From Combretum micranthum (lineage: Eukaryota > Streptophyta > Magnoliopsida > Myrtales > Combretaceae), in NCBI GenBank assembly GCA_024138025.1, contig JAMXBD010002781.1, positions 99,919 to 163,918 on the forward strand: a stretch of DNA of 64,000 bases, in the 5' to 3' direction. Shown here piece after piece: positions 1 through 11,979 of this stretch (position 1 is the stretch's first letter; each line of letters starts with the position of its first letter). The notes under the pieces were generated by a model, which worked only from the letters and a program-made list of their open reading frames with translations, did not search any database and was not told the DNA's origin. The position numbers were made by a program, and so were the translations under genes.

Positions 1-127
1 TTTTTTTTATGCATAATATATTATCTATAACAACATAATAAAAATAATAAAAAATAATATATATTTGATAATTATATATATATTATAACAACACTTATAT
101 ATTATATTTTATGTTTAAAAAATGGAA

Positions 128-376
128 AATGGACTGTCTAAACGAGTCAAGCTCAACTTAAATTGAAGGCTTGATAAAAAGCTGGGCTTGGCTCGAGCTC
201 GTTTCATAAACAAGTCAAGCTCAAGTTTAAACTTAAGCTTGTTTAACTAAATGAGTTAAGATAAAGCATCAATTTCAAGCTCAATAAAAGCTTCACTCAA
301 GCTCGCTAAATTTTAAACAAGTTGAGCCCGAGCCTTTGAAAGCTCGGCTTGGCTCATCTCATTTGCAACCTTAGTT
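128..376. mobile_element. Degenerate short nonautonomous element (MITE-like)
   Basis: This stretch is rich in permuted AAGCTCAAG / GAGCTCG words. Its right end read in reverse (AAGGTTGCAAATGAG) loosely mirrors the left end (GGACTGTCTAAACGAG). This composition recurs in plant intergenic DNA as short nonautonomous DNA transposons. No target duplication was found and the termini are diverged, so the class and exact limits are uncertain. Confidence 0.35.
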
Positions 377-2281
377 TGTGTAGCTAAGATTACATAGTGC
401 TCCACTTCCTAGGGACTAGCATATTGTCAATTTCATGAGGAACTTCTTAACGCTTCAATTCCATTCTACTTTTGCCATAAACTCTATTTTCATATAATTT
501 CCTAATATGGATGGGATCCGTGTCGGAATTAAATTAACAAGATTTATTATATGTGTTTGGGTTTTTGATTTATATAAAACAAGAAAGTAAAAGATATGAA
601 CGATCTATCCTTAGATATGACGCACCAAGAAAAGAATCGAACTAGTTGTTTCACTTAATCAATATGACACACGATCAAAAGAAACAACAAAAGAATAATC
701 TTGAGGAAAAACTCAATATTACTCAAAAGATTTGGAAACAATTCCAAGAAAACCAACAATGTAATTGATTTCAATCAACGACAAAAGAAATGTTCTAAAC
801 TTCTAATAACATAACCCTAAGGATCCTTATATACTCCTACAAATCGAGTAAGGACAAATATGGAAAAATAAAATACTAACAATTAAAATAGGAACTAATA
901 TTTTAAAAATGTGTAAAACATGATAAGTGCCCCCCCTATTAATCATGGTCGCGACATGGTTGTGACCCTCTCTTAATCAAATTCTTCTTCCAGTTTCAAA
1001 CAATCACGGGCATGATAAGGGTCATCACAGGTGATGTCACGAGCATGATGAGGCCTGTGATCTTCATTGTGCTTACAAATCTCCAATAACGACGTGCAAA
1101 CGGACTTCATCATAAACAGCATGATAAGCATTATCTCCATCACAATTGGGATTAAGGGCGGGACAAGGACAATGATATCCTTTAGAACTCAATTCCTATC
1201 ATTTCCTAAGTTCAAAATGGTTTTAAGGGAGAAGCACAAAGTCAACCAAAATGGTTAAGCAAAGCAAACTGATTGAAGGGCTATTAGTTAGCTACCCCTG
1301 GTTGGGTTGCAGGATGTATGAATTGTTTTATTTTGGTCCTTTGTGATGTTGAAACTGTTAGTTCAACTCCTACTTAACCGATTGCAAAGATGTTGTGACC
1401 TTCTTAGGTAGCTTGCTCAAATGCCTCTTAAACAGCTTAACAAACTCCTTAAAACAAGTTAAGCCATTATTAAGCAACCTTTCTCTAGGTATGCAAGAGG
1501 GATTTTTAAATGATGGCATCACTAAAGCCATGAAGGGACATTACTGTTTAAAATTAGATCAAGTGATCGTTTGTAGTCATAGGGCTCGAAGATAGGGAGT
1601 CTCATGTCAAACAACAAGACTTCATCTTAAATGGCTTAGACAGAGGGGGATTGACTAAGTGAAGACTTCGCAAAACCACTCTTCTTGCTTTCCTTCAGGT
1701 TGAAGAGCCTTTTAATCATGTCATCATGCTCACTGACATCCATTTACTCTACTAGATGTTTTTTTTTTCTCAAGAGATAGATGGTTTAGCTCGAATGTTG
1801 GTTATTGCATGTGCCCTTGATGCAAATAAATGATAGCATTTCGACTTCATGAGATAGTTGGTTGCTCTACTTTAGTAGAAGTATGATTACAAAAATCTAT
1901 AGATCATACTTACGAGTCCGTAGCTTATGAGGTTGATAACTAGTGATGGTGGGTTTTTCTTCTAATGGGGTACATCTAAAGATTCCTTAATCCCCTCAAC
2001 ACTAATGAGCTTAAGTCCATCGACTCAAGCCTAGAGCTTTAGGTTACACTTCATGGCTTCATTTTACAACCTCCTTATGTTATTATTATGCACCACTAAA
2101 TCACGACACAAGTTCTATAATTCCATAAATTCTTGTGGACCAATAGTACCGACTGCAGATTAGATACAACACTCAAATCTTCTGCTCGATTATTATTTTA
2201 GGTTGCATTAATATTTCTGATGGTCTTTCCATTGCGATTAAATGAAGCGAAATTTTGAGAAATAAAAACTAACTTATGTCA
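377..2281 (-). pseudogene. Presumed internal region of a decayed Tat-type Gypsy element
   Basis: This lies immediately downstream, on the - strand, of a Gypsy LTR and primer-site remnant (2282-2856), so by position it should be leader plus gag. On the - strand a short open stretch begins with an ATG at 2230-2232, but it is soon closed by stops, and I could not recognise gag or protease motifs. Short + strand ORFs (1067-1258, 1395-1595) have no recognisable content. The assignment rests on context only. The left part may be unrelated intergenic DNA. Confidence 0.35.
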
Positions 2282-2297
2282 TTCCCACAGATAGTAG
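2282..2297 (-). other. Degraded primer-binding/leader motif of Tat-type Gypsy element
   Basis: Read on the - strand, the bases directly after the LTR are CTACTATCTGTGGGAATGAC. They resemble the GGCGCCGTCTGTGGGAAC leader typical of Tat-lineage Ty3/Gypsy elements, with the GGCGCC part decayed. The motif fixes the orientation (- strand) and the inner border of the LTR. Confidence 0.6.
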
Positions 2298-2856
2298 TGA
2301 AGTTCTTGAAGGATTGGGCCTTAGGAGTATATTTAAGCCTGCAAAATATCACGACTATTTTAATGCCTAAGTTAGTTTGCTATGGGATAAATTCAACAGA
2401 GTAATAGCAAAGGTGTAAAATGTGTAGCTTGTCATACTAAAGAGTGGAAGGATCTATTTATAGAGGCTGAGGTAGTAAGCAACTAGGAAAGTGAATTATT
2501 AAAGGTAAGTACATCTCAATATATATTGAAAGTGTATTTCAATATATTAGAAAAGAAATCTTCCCATAATGATGATATATTCCCATGGTGAGTGCAAAAT
2601 AGCTAGCAGTCCATTGATGGCTTGACGATTGTCGATCTCATCAGTTAGCTTAGAGCTCTTCTCAGGACACTTAAGGAGTCTACTTGATAGTACGTAGGGA
2701 GTAACCAAGCTATTATTGATAGGACATCTTGCTTTGATTTTGCAAAGCTATCTTAAGGTCTTCAAAATAGGTTAATCATGCCCAAAGAGCTCAACTTAAG
2801 GCTTAGACATGTTGGCATGGGCTAAGAGGGTCCATGTCCAAAATAGTGCATTAACA
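2298..2856 (-). mobile_element. Tat-type Ty3/Gypsy LTR, - strand
   Basis: On the - strand the segment starts TGTTAATGCACTATTTTGG and ends just before the decayed CTGTGGGAA leader. It contains a TATA box (TATAAATA, complement of 2455-2462). Downstream is CTAACTTAGGCATT followed by TTTTGCAGG, which matches the CTGACTTAGGCATCGGAGTG ... TTGCAGG signature of the R-U5 region of plant Tat/Retand LTRs. The length of about 559 bp suits such an LTR. No partner LTR is visible in the window, so the element is truncated or continues beyond the left edge. Confidence 0.6.
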
Positions 2857-4158
2857 TCTCTTAAGTCTTTAAGGAATTTTGTCGTGGTAATATGCGATTA
2901 CAAAAACATAAGTCGAAAGTACAGAAACTAGGAAAAAATTTTAATAGATAAGGACCGTGATAATAATAGTGATTAAGAAGAAAGAATATTAAGAAGTAAA
3001 TGTGAGTAAATTCCTAAATTTACATTATATAATTATTTCCTAGTGATTGAATTTCATTATGTTCATAACAATTTAAATAGAATAAAATGCATACCTTTAT
3101 TCATAACTATAATATTATCTAAAATTGCCTAAAAAAAAGACACTTTTTTATTCTAAAGACAGCCTATCTCTTCAATACACTCTTATTTCTCCAAAAGAAT
3201 ATTTGATGGTAAATTTGATAATAAAAATTATTTTACATTTCCCACTGCTATATATAAATGTAGGAATACCTCTTCACGGACGAGTAAGGGATGACTTCCA
3301 TAGGCACGCATATTTTTATAAAAGTACTCGTTATTCCAAAAGTCACATATGGGGCTATAGTTTCTTACTTTCTCCTCTTATATGCTATTTAATTACTTTG
3401 AATAAATATAATGCGCACAATAATATTATTCTAAATTTTTATTATATTGAATTTACAGTTATGTTATATTAGATTATACTCAAGTTAAAAATTTAAATAA
3501 AGTTATGGCAACATAGTTCCTTTCATGTACTATACAATTAATTTATACCCTAGTCATAATTAAAAAGATGAATGGTCTAACCTTAGCGTCATTATAAAAA
3601 TCAATTCTTATAAATCATAACTCTATACGATATACAAAATGGGGCATTTCTAAAACTTTGATTGAGTTCAAAAGTGCCATACAAATAAAACAATATTGTT
3701 CAATTAAGAAGTCCTATAATGCCCATTATTTTAATATATTCTCCAAAAGCATGGGAAAATAGTCTTTTTATTAATGGATCTCCAACTATTAGTTTTGCAC
3801 TAATTTGTTATGTAGGAAACTTCTACAATCCCATCAAGGGAACTTTTACAATTCATTCAATCAACTATCTTGACTATTAAAATAAATATGCTTACATAAA
3901 TAATTTAATGACGTAATCATAGTTTAGTACGAATCAAGTTGTTAAATAGTTGATAGGATCAATCCTATTAAAATTAATGATAGGAATAAAATTTTCTATT
4001 CAATTGACATTAATTGTTTATGAAATTCTCTAGAAACAAAATATCTTATTTCCATACGCATATATCCTTTCAAATACTTGTCATTTAAAAATAATAATGA
4101 AATGAATACATCTACATAATTATCATAATGACTTTTCAATGATCTGCTAATATTAGAC

Positions 4159-4190
<32 letters not shown>

Positions 4191-5190
4191 ACATACACAA
4201 AATAGATACTAACCAAAATAAATTAATCCAAACTAGGACTCGACCTAACCCAACATCCATAAATAGTAAACCAAAACCTAACTTGATTTAGTGGGTCTGA
4301 AGCCATGTAAGGACCTACTGGGTACTTGTGTCTAAGCTAATAGGTCTATAAAGGAGTCTAGTAAAATAAATAAACAAAAGATAAATGAAGGAAAATTTAA
4401 AATATATATAAGTAAATGATAATAAATGATTAAACTAATTTTATGCCAACAAGGAAATTTTTATTACCTATCGATAATATTTAATGTGTTGCTTTTAAAG
4501 ACAAAAGAAATAAATATAGTTAAAAGAATCTCCCATTTTATTTCCCAAAGTAAAATCTTTTTCTTTATCTTAACAATGTCAAATTTATTTTTATTTTGTA
4601 AAATTTTTTTATAGCTTCTAGAATATTTTATAGTCTCATGACTAACATTAGTCGAGGTCACACACTTGCATTGTTAGTAAAAATTAATTATATAAAAATC
4701 ATCAGCAAAAATTATAAGAAAATTGTAGTGAAAAAAAATAAAAGGGGGGAAAGGGAATGAGAACATAGCCACATGAACAATGGGAAGAAAGTGGAAAATA
4801 AAGTGCTATTTTTTAAGTGAAAGAAACCACTTCAGCCTGTTTTAAATTATTATCTGCTTTTAGTAAATTGAATTTACAAGTAACAAAAGCATGGTATAAA
4901 CTATGACAGTAAAATATGTAAATAAATTAAAAAATGAGAATAAAATTTTATATTTTAAGTATTGGAAATGCAAAGTCGAATAAAGATGGGTTTTACTTAA
5001 TATTAATAGATAGATTATAACTAAAATTTAATGTATTTATCTATAAATAAATTCACTCCTAAACAATTCTATAAGAAAATGAGATAAAAAATTATAAAGT
5101 TCTTAGACATGATTTTTATTTTAAATTTAAAAATCATCTTATTTAAAAATTAAATTTTATTATTTTTATTTCTAAATTTTTCTTAAGAAA
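2857..5190. other. Gene-free AT-rich intergenic sequence
   Basis: I see no supported gene here. Short ORFs (3125-3472, 4426-4614, 4464-4661 -) are AT-rich, low in complexity and match no family I know. The only distinct structure is the TA microsatellite near 4164-4191. Confidence 0.6.
4164..4191. repeat. (TA)n microsatellite
   Basis: An uninterrupted run of about 14 TA dinucleotides. Confidence 0.95.
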
Positions 5191-5751
5191 AAAAAAAAAC
5201 TCATGAACGGCTTATGGATCTATCGAGTCCATTCCATGACCTAACACCGGCCTAGGGATCTAGGTTCAAAATCCAGATTCTCATTTTGAAGACCTGTGAA
5301 CCGATTAATCAGCTAATTTTGGGCCGGTCCGGACCATGAGTAGATCTCTTGGCACCCATGTTCATGGTATTTAAAAAATTTTCGTTATCTCTATTCTTTC
5401 ATTAGGTCGCTCTCTTTCAAACGTTTTTTTTTTTAGGTATTTGGCATCCCAACTATCCACAGAAGGCGTCAGGTGCGTTAAACAAGCCACCCAGGATTCC
5501 CTCTATTGTATTTGACCCACTAATTAAATTATGAATTTCTAGAATGAATGGGCACGAATGAAGGAGCTTGCATTGTCATTCTTCCGTCGGCTGAGATAAA
5601 AAAATATACATAGATTCAGTCTTGACCACCTTTCTTCCTTTTGTTTTTTATTTTATTTTTTTCCTTTTTAAATGTGTTAAGTAGGATTATAGGACCATTC
5701 TAACTTTCATAAGTTCATAACATCAACAGTAAAGCTATTTATATATCCTAT

Positions 5752-6062
5752 CTAGATATGTCCGAGTCGGGTTCGAGCCGGGACCGACCCAATCTGGCAC
5801 TGGATTTGAACTGTGTGGACCTGACGAGGTGGGTCATACTCGCAAAGCTGACCCACTAGGTCCACGGATCTAAGGTAGGTCCATAGGTCTAAGATGGGTC
5901 CATGCAGACCCAGCGGATCCATATGGTTCCACCATGAAAAATTTAAAAATTTAATATAAATGGGATGGGTCAAACCAGTCCGATCAATCATGAATCCACC
6001 TCGTCCCCTTCCCTAGGACGGTTCGGGTCTCTTTTTTTACCCGACCCGAGGACATGTCTATC
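5752..6062. mobile_element. GC-rich foldback (inverted-repeat) nonautonomous element
   Basis: The left end (AGATATGTCCGAGTCGGGT) and the reverse complement of the right end (AGACATGTCCTCGGGTCGGGT) form imperfect terminal inverted repeats of about 20 bp. The interior is far more GC-rich than the flanks and has internal GGTCCA/GGGTCC words. The 79-codon - strand ORF inside it looks incidental. No convincing target duplication was found, so the superfamily is unassigned; hAT-like is a guess. Confidence 0.5.
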
Positions 6063-6127
6063 TTATCCTACCATAAAACTATAGGGCATGTACCTATTGC
6101 CAATTCGATTGGTGTGTAAATAGTAAA

Positions 6128-6408
6128 GAAAAGGTAAAAGCATGTTTTTAATCTTTAGTATTTTATTATCATTTTTATTTAAATCTTTAATTTTTTTTTA
6201 TTTGAATCCTCAATATTCATAAACATTCACAAATTAGGACTTTTTGTAACACCTTTAAGCTTTTCATTAGTATATAGTCGACGTAATTGTATTAAATTAA
6301 TATTATAATAAAATACAAAAGAAATATGGAAAAATAAAATAAAAGAAACTAATTGGCCTTGAAGAATATAAAATAGAGAGAGAAAAAAAAAAATCAAATT
6401 TAAACATA
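6128..6408 (+). repeat. Inverted-pair repeat E, left copy
   Basis: This segment aligns with the reverse complement of about 10697-10985. Shared landmarks include AATATTATAATAAAATA, the ACTAATTGGC / ATTAATTGGC words and the ATTTAAACAT / CTTAAACAT ends. The two copies point towards each other and enclose the interrupted inverted-repeat element with LTR A. Its class is unknown. The - strand ORF 6227-6430 inside it has no recognisable product. Confidence 0.55.
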
Positions 6409-6953
6409 GGATGGTTAAAAGTGGTACCACTGCTCAAAGGATTCAAATGAATCGACTTTTAAAGATAAATAGTTTTTTTATTGCACACTTGGATTAATTT
6501 GCATGATTATTATTTGATAATATAACAAACTATAAAAGAAATCATATTATAAAAGATCAAAAAAAGAAAAAAAAAAACATTAAAACAATAACAATTGGCC
6601 ACTGAAGGCTAGGACGTGCCTGGCAATTCATAGGGTGGTCACCCATGGCTTTTTTTAAAGATAAATAAATAAACAAAGGAGAAATAAGGACTAAAAAACA
6701 ACGTCTTGCCTTTGCATGGGTAAAGTTGCTTTTACCTTCATCATTTCATTGTCATTGGTGACACATTTATGTTCGTTGAAGAAGACATAAGCTTTGCAAT
6801 GAAATCTTACATATAGTTTCTGTTTTTTTTTTTTTTTTTTTTAATATTTTCAATATTGTCATCTAACAAGAGGCTTGGGAACACAAAGTAAAACAAAAAG
6901 AAGGGCGTCAGTCGCTATTTTCAGGTTAAAAAAATAATTATTTATCGGTTAAA
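6409..6953. other. Noncoding AT-rich spacer
   Basis: No gene is seen. The stretch holds poly-T/poly-A runs (for example near 6822-6842) and no ORF of interest. Confidence 0.5.
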
Positions 6954-7328
6954 GTCTATTCATTTTAATTCTCAATGCAATATACATATCTATTATCTTG
7001 ATGTAAAAAGTAATATAAGTTGAAATAAAAGTAGAATAGGAATTCAATTTAAAGAGAATGTAATAGAGTTGTAATGACTATTACAATGTTCACTCGATGT
7101 AAAAAGGTAAAACAAGTGATTATTAGAATAAAAGGTAAAATATTATAATGCTCCTTATATTTATTATAGATAGAGGATAATTGTATAAGAGTTATTTATG
7201 ACAAATCAAAAAATAATCATTGAATTTTAATTCATGGGTTAGAGAATGACTTGCTATTCATCATTTTACGTAATAACAATTCATTACGAATTTTCATGCC
7301 TTTAAAGTGAACATCCTAATATCAGTTT

Positions 7329-7333
7329 TACAT
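7329..7333 (+). repeat. Target site duplication of LTR A (left)
   Basis: TACAT immediately precedes the TG of LTR A and is repeated perfectly at 10643-10647. The uninterrupted paralogue at 28 kb has a single copy at this point. Confidence 0.9.
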
Positions 7334-10300
7334 TGTAAACCCCTGTTTTCTGAGCCTTAACCTTAAGCCGGAAAGTCTATCGGAGACCTTAAGTCAACGG
7401 ATCTTGAGTAAACCTACCGTTTAGATCCGACAAACCCAAGCTCGTAAATCGAGGAGTCGAAAAATAATTAAAGTGTTTAGAATAGTCCGTAATAATTTTT
7501 TATTTATTAAAAATAACGGATTGGTTTAATTTCGGCTTATTTCGAACCTGTTTGGATACCGCTTTGGAAAGCATGTCCGGGGCTCGGAAAATTAAAAATA
7601 TATCTTTAATATTTTTAGACTCGTATTTTTATAAGGATTTCAAAAATATCAAGTTTATAATTTTTCAGATTTTAAAAATATCAGTTATAGCTCATATAAG
7701 CTTATTTTACTCTTACGATAACTTGTTTGTTAAATTTCTAAAAATAATTTATTTGATTATTTTATTTAATCATAAAATTCTGTCACTTAAATAAAAAATA
7801 TTTTTCTTAATTTATTTTATATATTTTCTTAGTCAAAAGCCACTTTATCAACCCATACTTAAGTACACATCCATTATCATTACTACACATTATTATGTTT
7901 TCTTTTGCTTTTTCTTACACTCTCACATACTTTTCTTGCAAATATTGAGGTAATCTTTCTCTTTTAGCTCTAAGATGTTATAGGATGATATTGTGGATGT
8001 TTCATGCATCAAAGGACACAAGCTTAAAAAGCTATGGCGATGATGCCATGAGTTGAAACACTCCTTTAGATGATGATCTCTTTTGTTCTTAGTATATTTG
8101 TTATCTTGAAGGCTTATTTATCTTCTTATTTTATGATAACTTGTAGATCTAGAGTTTTACAAAGCTTTAGTTATGTTATGTGTAGATCTAGAAGTTTAAG
8201 GCCTACTACTAAGTTTTTCTTATGTTTTCATGGTTGAATATTGAGTAGATCTTAGATTTGAGTTTGAATGAAAAAGTAAAATTCGTAACTTGTCAAGGCA
8301 CCATTTAAAAAACCCCCTTCCAAGTTGTAAAATGGGAGTTTATGTTAGGAAAATGAAGGTTTGATGGATGTATATCATCAAGACTTCATATTACAAAATC
8401 AAAGTTGATTTTCAAAGTTTATTTTCAAAAACAAAAATTGTATTTTCGGATCAAGACAAAGATCTAAAATAAAAACATGTTTTCCAACTCAAAAATGAGG
8501 ATTTTATTCAAGAAATGAAGGGTTCTTGAGATATAGTATGTAATGGGTTGTTTTTCATGAGTTTTGATGAATTTTCTCAAGAGATATGTTCAAAATAAAT
8601 TTATGAAAATTCGGATCTAGACCAAGACCCATTTTTGGAACCCATCATTCAACTTTAAAATGAAGATTTAGACAAAAATATAAAGGACTCTTGGTATAGA
8701 TATCTTAAGGAATGAATTTTCATAAGTTTAAATGAGTTTTCCTAAAAGGTATTGCTTAGATCAAGTGTTTTGTAAAAGACAAAATTTAGATCTTGTCTTC
8801 ATTGTAAACTTCAAAGAGGAAATTCGTAATTAAGGGGAGACCAATTTTTAAAACCTTCTTTTAGATCTCAAAACAAGTGTTTTATATTGAAAATGGAATG
8901 CTTTGATGATATAATATAGGAAAATTATTTTCATTGAACTAAGTAAGTTTTAGTAAAGGAATTACTCAAAACAAGACAATGAGTTTCAACTTATAAACTT
9001 CGGTTTTATGAAAATGAATTTTTAGAAGTTTCATTTGAACTTTATGTTTGGTATTAGATAAGTGTGTAATCTCTTAATTTTGTTGTGATAATCTCCTTGC
9101 AAGTTTAGGACAAAAATAAGTTGGTCTAAGTAGTTAAATAGAGTAGATATGGCAATTTTTCACAAAGGCTCAAATCTTGGATTTTCGCAACCCTACTGTA
9201 CAGTATGTTTCCAACCCTTAAATGACCTTAAATGTTTGAATTAACTTTAGAAATAGATAGCTCTTTCGAAGTAGGTATAAATCGGTATATTATAAGCTAA
9301 ATTCCGAGTTAAAATGAGTGAGATATGACCTTTTTAAGTTAAGGATTCAACCTAGGCGAAAATTGACGAACTTAGTAAATAAAATTGTTAAGTTTAATGG
9401 AATTCTTAAGAGATACTCATTGAGGGTATTCCTTGTAATTAGGTGAATTGGAGGGCGGGTTACCACTTCCCGAGGACTATTACGACTAGTGGATTTCACT
9501 ACATGGACAAGTGAGTTCATTTCTCAATTAATTATGCTCTTGGATGTGCTTGTAGTAGTAGTGGCATTAGACTTAGGAAAAGATAAAATTATGGTGGAAT
9601 TGTGATCTAAACTTGTATGAATGAACGATAAGTATATCGAGACAAGCTTTGTTGCAATAACCTTGTATGAGCTAGTATAGATTTGGAGTGTCTGAAATCT
9701 GTATGGTCACTTTTAAATTATCTAATTAATATACCATGATTATATGAATTGTACATGCATACCACGTAGTGAGACACATATCATTGTCGAGTATGCCTTT
9801 GGTGGGACAAAGGTGTATTTGGGAGGCAGCGGGTCTTTAATGAAGGGGACTAGGGTTGCATGACTTATGGACCACCCCATTCAAATATTGAAACTACGGT
9901 TGCATGACTTATGAACCAACATTAAAATTGTGGTTGCATGTCTTATGGACCACCCCACTTAAGATTGGGACTATGGTTGCATGTCTTATGGACCAACTTT
10001 GGAACTGTAGTTGCATGACTTATGAACTACCCCAAACCCCGAGTGGAGGGCGTAAATCCATTCACATATGACTACCGGAAAGTTATATGCTTGCTTGCTC
10101 ATTTGCTTGTGCATTCATATGGTTGCTTAATTATAACTTGCTTGTATAGATATTTAGCTGGGTCGAGTATGTTACTTGGAAAATGAATCTCACTAAGCAA
10201 TTAGCTTAAACCCCAATATTTTTGTTGGAGTTTCCCATTTTTGGATGTTCCGAGAGGACACTTTGTGCAGGTTTATCACATGGAATTAAAGAGCTTTTGA

Positions 10301-10642
10301 GGAAGTCGGGACCTAGTATAGGCGTAGACTTCTAGGAAAATCTCTTTAATGTAGATTCAGATATTTGTAAATGGAGCTAAACGATGTAGACTCCTATTAT
10401 TTTGGCGGGGGTATGCCCCATTGGCTTTTGTACAGTTAACCATTTATCTTGTTGTGATGTATATTCTTAATGCTATGTATGCTTTCTTAAGACTACTCGA
10501 ATCAAAGTGTGATTCTAAAAGTTGTGTGAGTACACCTTACACTCGATATGTAAACCTATGGGATGACTAAGATTGTCATACTTAAGTTTAAATATCGGGT
10601 GTGGTGGACTGTCGCGTTTAGGGTACCCTTTGGGGCGTGACA
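7334..10642 (+). mobile_element. Solo LTR A (long-LTR retrotransposon family)
   Basis: A 3309-bp segment starting TGTAAACCCCTG and ending GGGGCGTGACA, flanked by a perfect 5-bp TACAT duplication. It shares extended similarity with B (18003-21631) and C (35105-38748): the AAAAATATC-rich 5' part, the TCTCACTAAG and TGCCCCATTG landmarks, GTACACCTTACAC and the GTGGTGGACT...GGGTACCCTT 3' end. It holds no polyprotein, primer site or second LTR, which fits a solo LTR left by recombination between two LTRs. It is about 320 bp shorter than B and lacks the TATAAATA seen in B and C, so its promoter region appears deleted. ORF 7552-7794 inside is incidental. The parent lineage (Gypsy or Copia) cannot be told from the LTR alone. 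Confidence 0.85.
9854..10033 (+). repeat. Five-unit tandem array inside LTR A
   Basis: The core GGTTGCATGACTTATGGACC recurs at about 9854, 9898, 9932, 9975 and 10009, with small changes. Spacings alternate 44, 34, 43 and 34 bp, giving a higher-order unit of about 78 bp. LTRs B and C do not have the array at the matching place, so it arose in this lineage. Confidence 0.9.
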
Positions 10643-10647
10643 TACAT
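10643..10647 (+). repeat. Target site duplication of LTR A (right)
   Basis: TACAT, identical to 7329-7333. Confidence 0.9.
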
Positions 10648-10696
10648 CGAACGAGGAACGAATAAATAACTATTCGTGTCAAGTGAACAGACTGAA

Positions 10697-10985
10697 ATGT
10701 TTAAGTTTGGTTTTCCTCCCACTATTTAATATTTTCGAAAAGCCAATTAATTTCTTTTCTTTTTACCTCTTTCCAATTTTTTATATTTTATTATAATATC
10801 AATTTTATATAATTACATAGATGAATCAAAACATGTCACATGACACATACTAATGGGGAATCTAATATTGTTAAAGAGGTTTCAATTTGTTAATATTTAT
10901 AAACTTGATGACTCAAATAGAAAAAATAAAATTAGGTTAAGAACTTAAATAAAAAAGTGGAAAAACGTTGAAGACTAACAACATA
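10697..10985 (-). repeat. Inverted-pair repeat E, right copy
   Basis: The reverse complement of this segment aligns along its length with 6128-6408. It abuts the right end of the interrupted inverted-repeat element. No coding capacity. Confidence 0.55.
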
Positions 10986-11628
10986 CTTCCCTATAAATAA
11001 AATAAAAAGAAAAAATTGCAAATAAAACCTATAAACTTTTTATAAAGCATAATCTTAAACTTTGTAGATAATCTCTTTTAACTTTAATAAATAATATACA
11101 ATGCTGTTATACTTTTTGGTTCGAGAAAGATACATTGACTTCAAAATCTTAAAAGGTTAAAATACATTTTGATATTTTATTGGTTCACTTTTTTTTTTTT
11201 TTTGCCAAAGCATCATTGTTCATGCATCAAAACCGAAATTAGAGTTTTAATAATCTACATATTTACCAATCTTTTGTAATATGTAATTTGGAAAACATTT
11301 TTTGTCATTATACTTTTCCGTTCCACTTATTTAAAAATAATTGATGCTAAAAAAGGAATTAGCTGTTTGTCTTTTTCGTATTCTCTGGAAATTTGTATTC
11401 TTTTGAAAACGAGAAAATAAAAACTTTGTGCTATCATATCTTTTTATATGATTTATTTTTTTTATTTTTTCATTACAACAAGGAAAGCGAGAATTCAAAT
11501 CTAATTCATTTTTCTTAGGAGACTAGTAATGATACTATTAAATTATAAGATCATTGATAATTTATTTAGTATTAGTTATTTGACCTTTTTTCTAATGGTA
11601 GCCATTTGGATTTAGTGGCTCATAACAT
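10986..11628. other. Noncoding AT-rich spacer
   Basis: I see no gene or clear element here, only homopolymer runs. Confidence 0.5.
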
Positions 11629-11979
11629 GGATAATGACAAAATATATATATAAACTTTCCCAAAAAGAATAATTATGTATCTAAAGTTTGGTTTTAAATA
11701 ATTTGATACATGAACAAAGTTTTCACTGATTTTTTCATATATGAACTTTAATTTTGACAATTTTGGTACTTGTACAAACTTTTCGTGGATATTTTTCATA
11801 TCTCATTTCACTTGCTTCTAATATCAAAAAAATTGACAAAAATTTTGTTTAGGTATCAAATTTCAAATATGAAAAAAGTTAATGAAAACTTTGTTCATGT
11901 ATCAAATTATTCAAAACTTAACTTCAGATACCTAATTCTTCTTTTTGCGAAATTCATATCACATTTTTGTCATTAACCC
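11629..11979. mobile_element. Mutator-type MITE, family M1, copy 1
   Basis: This is a foldback element. The left end GGATAATGACAAAAT and the complement of the right end GGGTTAATGACAAAAAT start long arms (about 100 bp) carrying AAAAAGAA..AATTAGGTATCTGAAGTT-like words and ending in ATTTGATACATGAACAAAG. It is the same family as 12369-12736 and 33152-33520, which have 9-bp target duplications. No clear duplication survives here (TCATAACAT versus TCTTTAATA). ORF 11770-11976 inside is an artefact of the arm. Confidence 0.75.

Larger units (their letters stand above)
6954..10692 (+). mobile_element. Short inverted-repeat element interrupted by LTR A
   Basis: Bases 6954-7333 and 10648-10692 together form an element of about 425 bp with short imperfect terminal repeats (GTCTATTCATTTTAA at the left; GTCTGTTCACTTGAC as the complement of the right end). 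It is homologous throughout, in inverted orientation, to the continuous copy at 28355-28733. LTR A (7334-10642) and one copy of its 5-bp target duplication split it. It has no coding capacity. The superfamily is not fixed because no reliable flanking duplication could be found. Confidence 0.7.

Noticed and set aside
9854..10033. Regularly spaced repeats resembling a CRISPR array
   Set aside because: Host DNA is eukaryotic, the spacers are themselves related and of two alternating lengths, and the array lies within LTR A; it is a tandem duplication.
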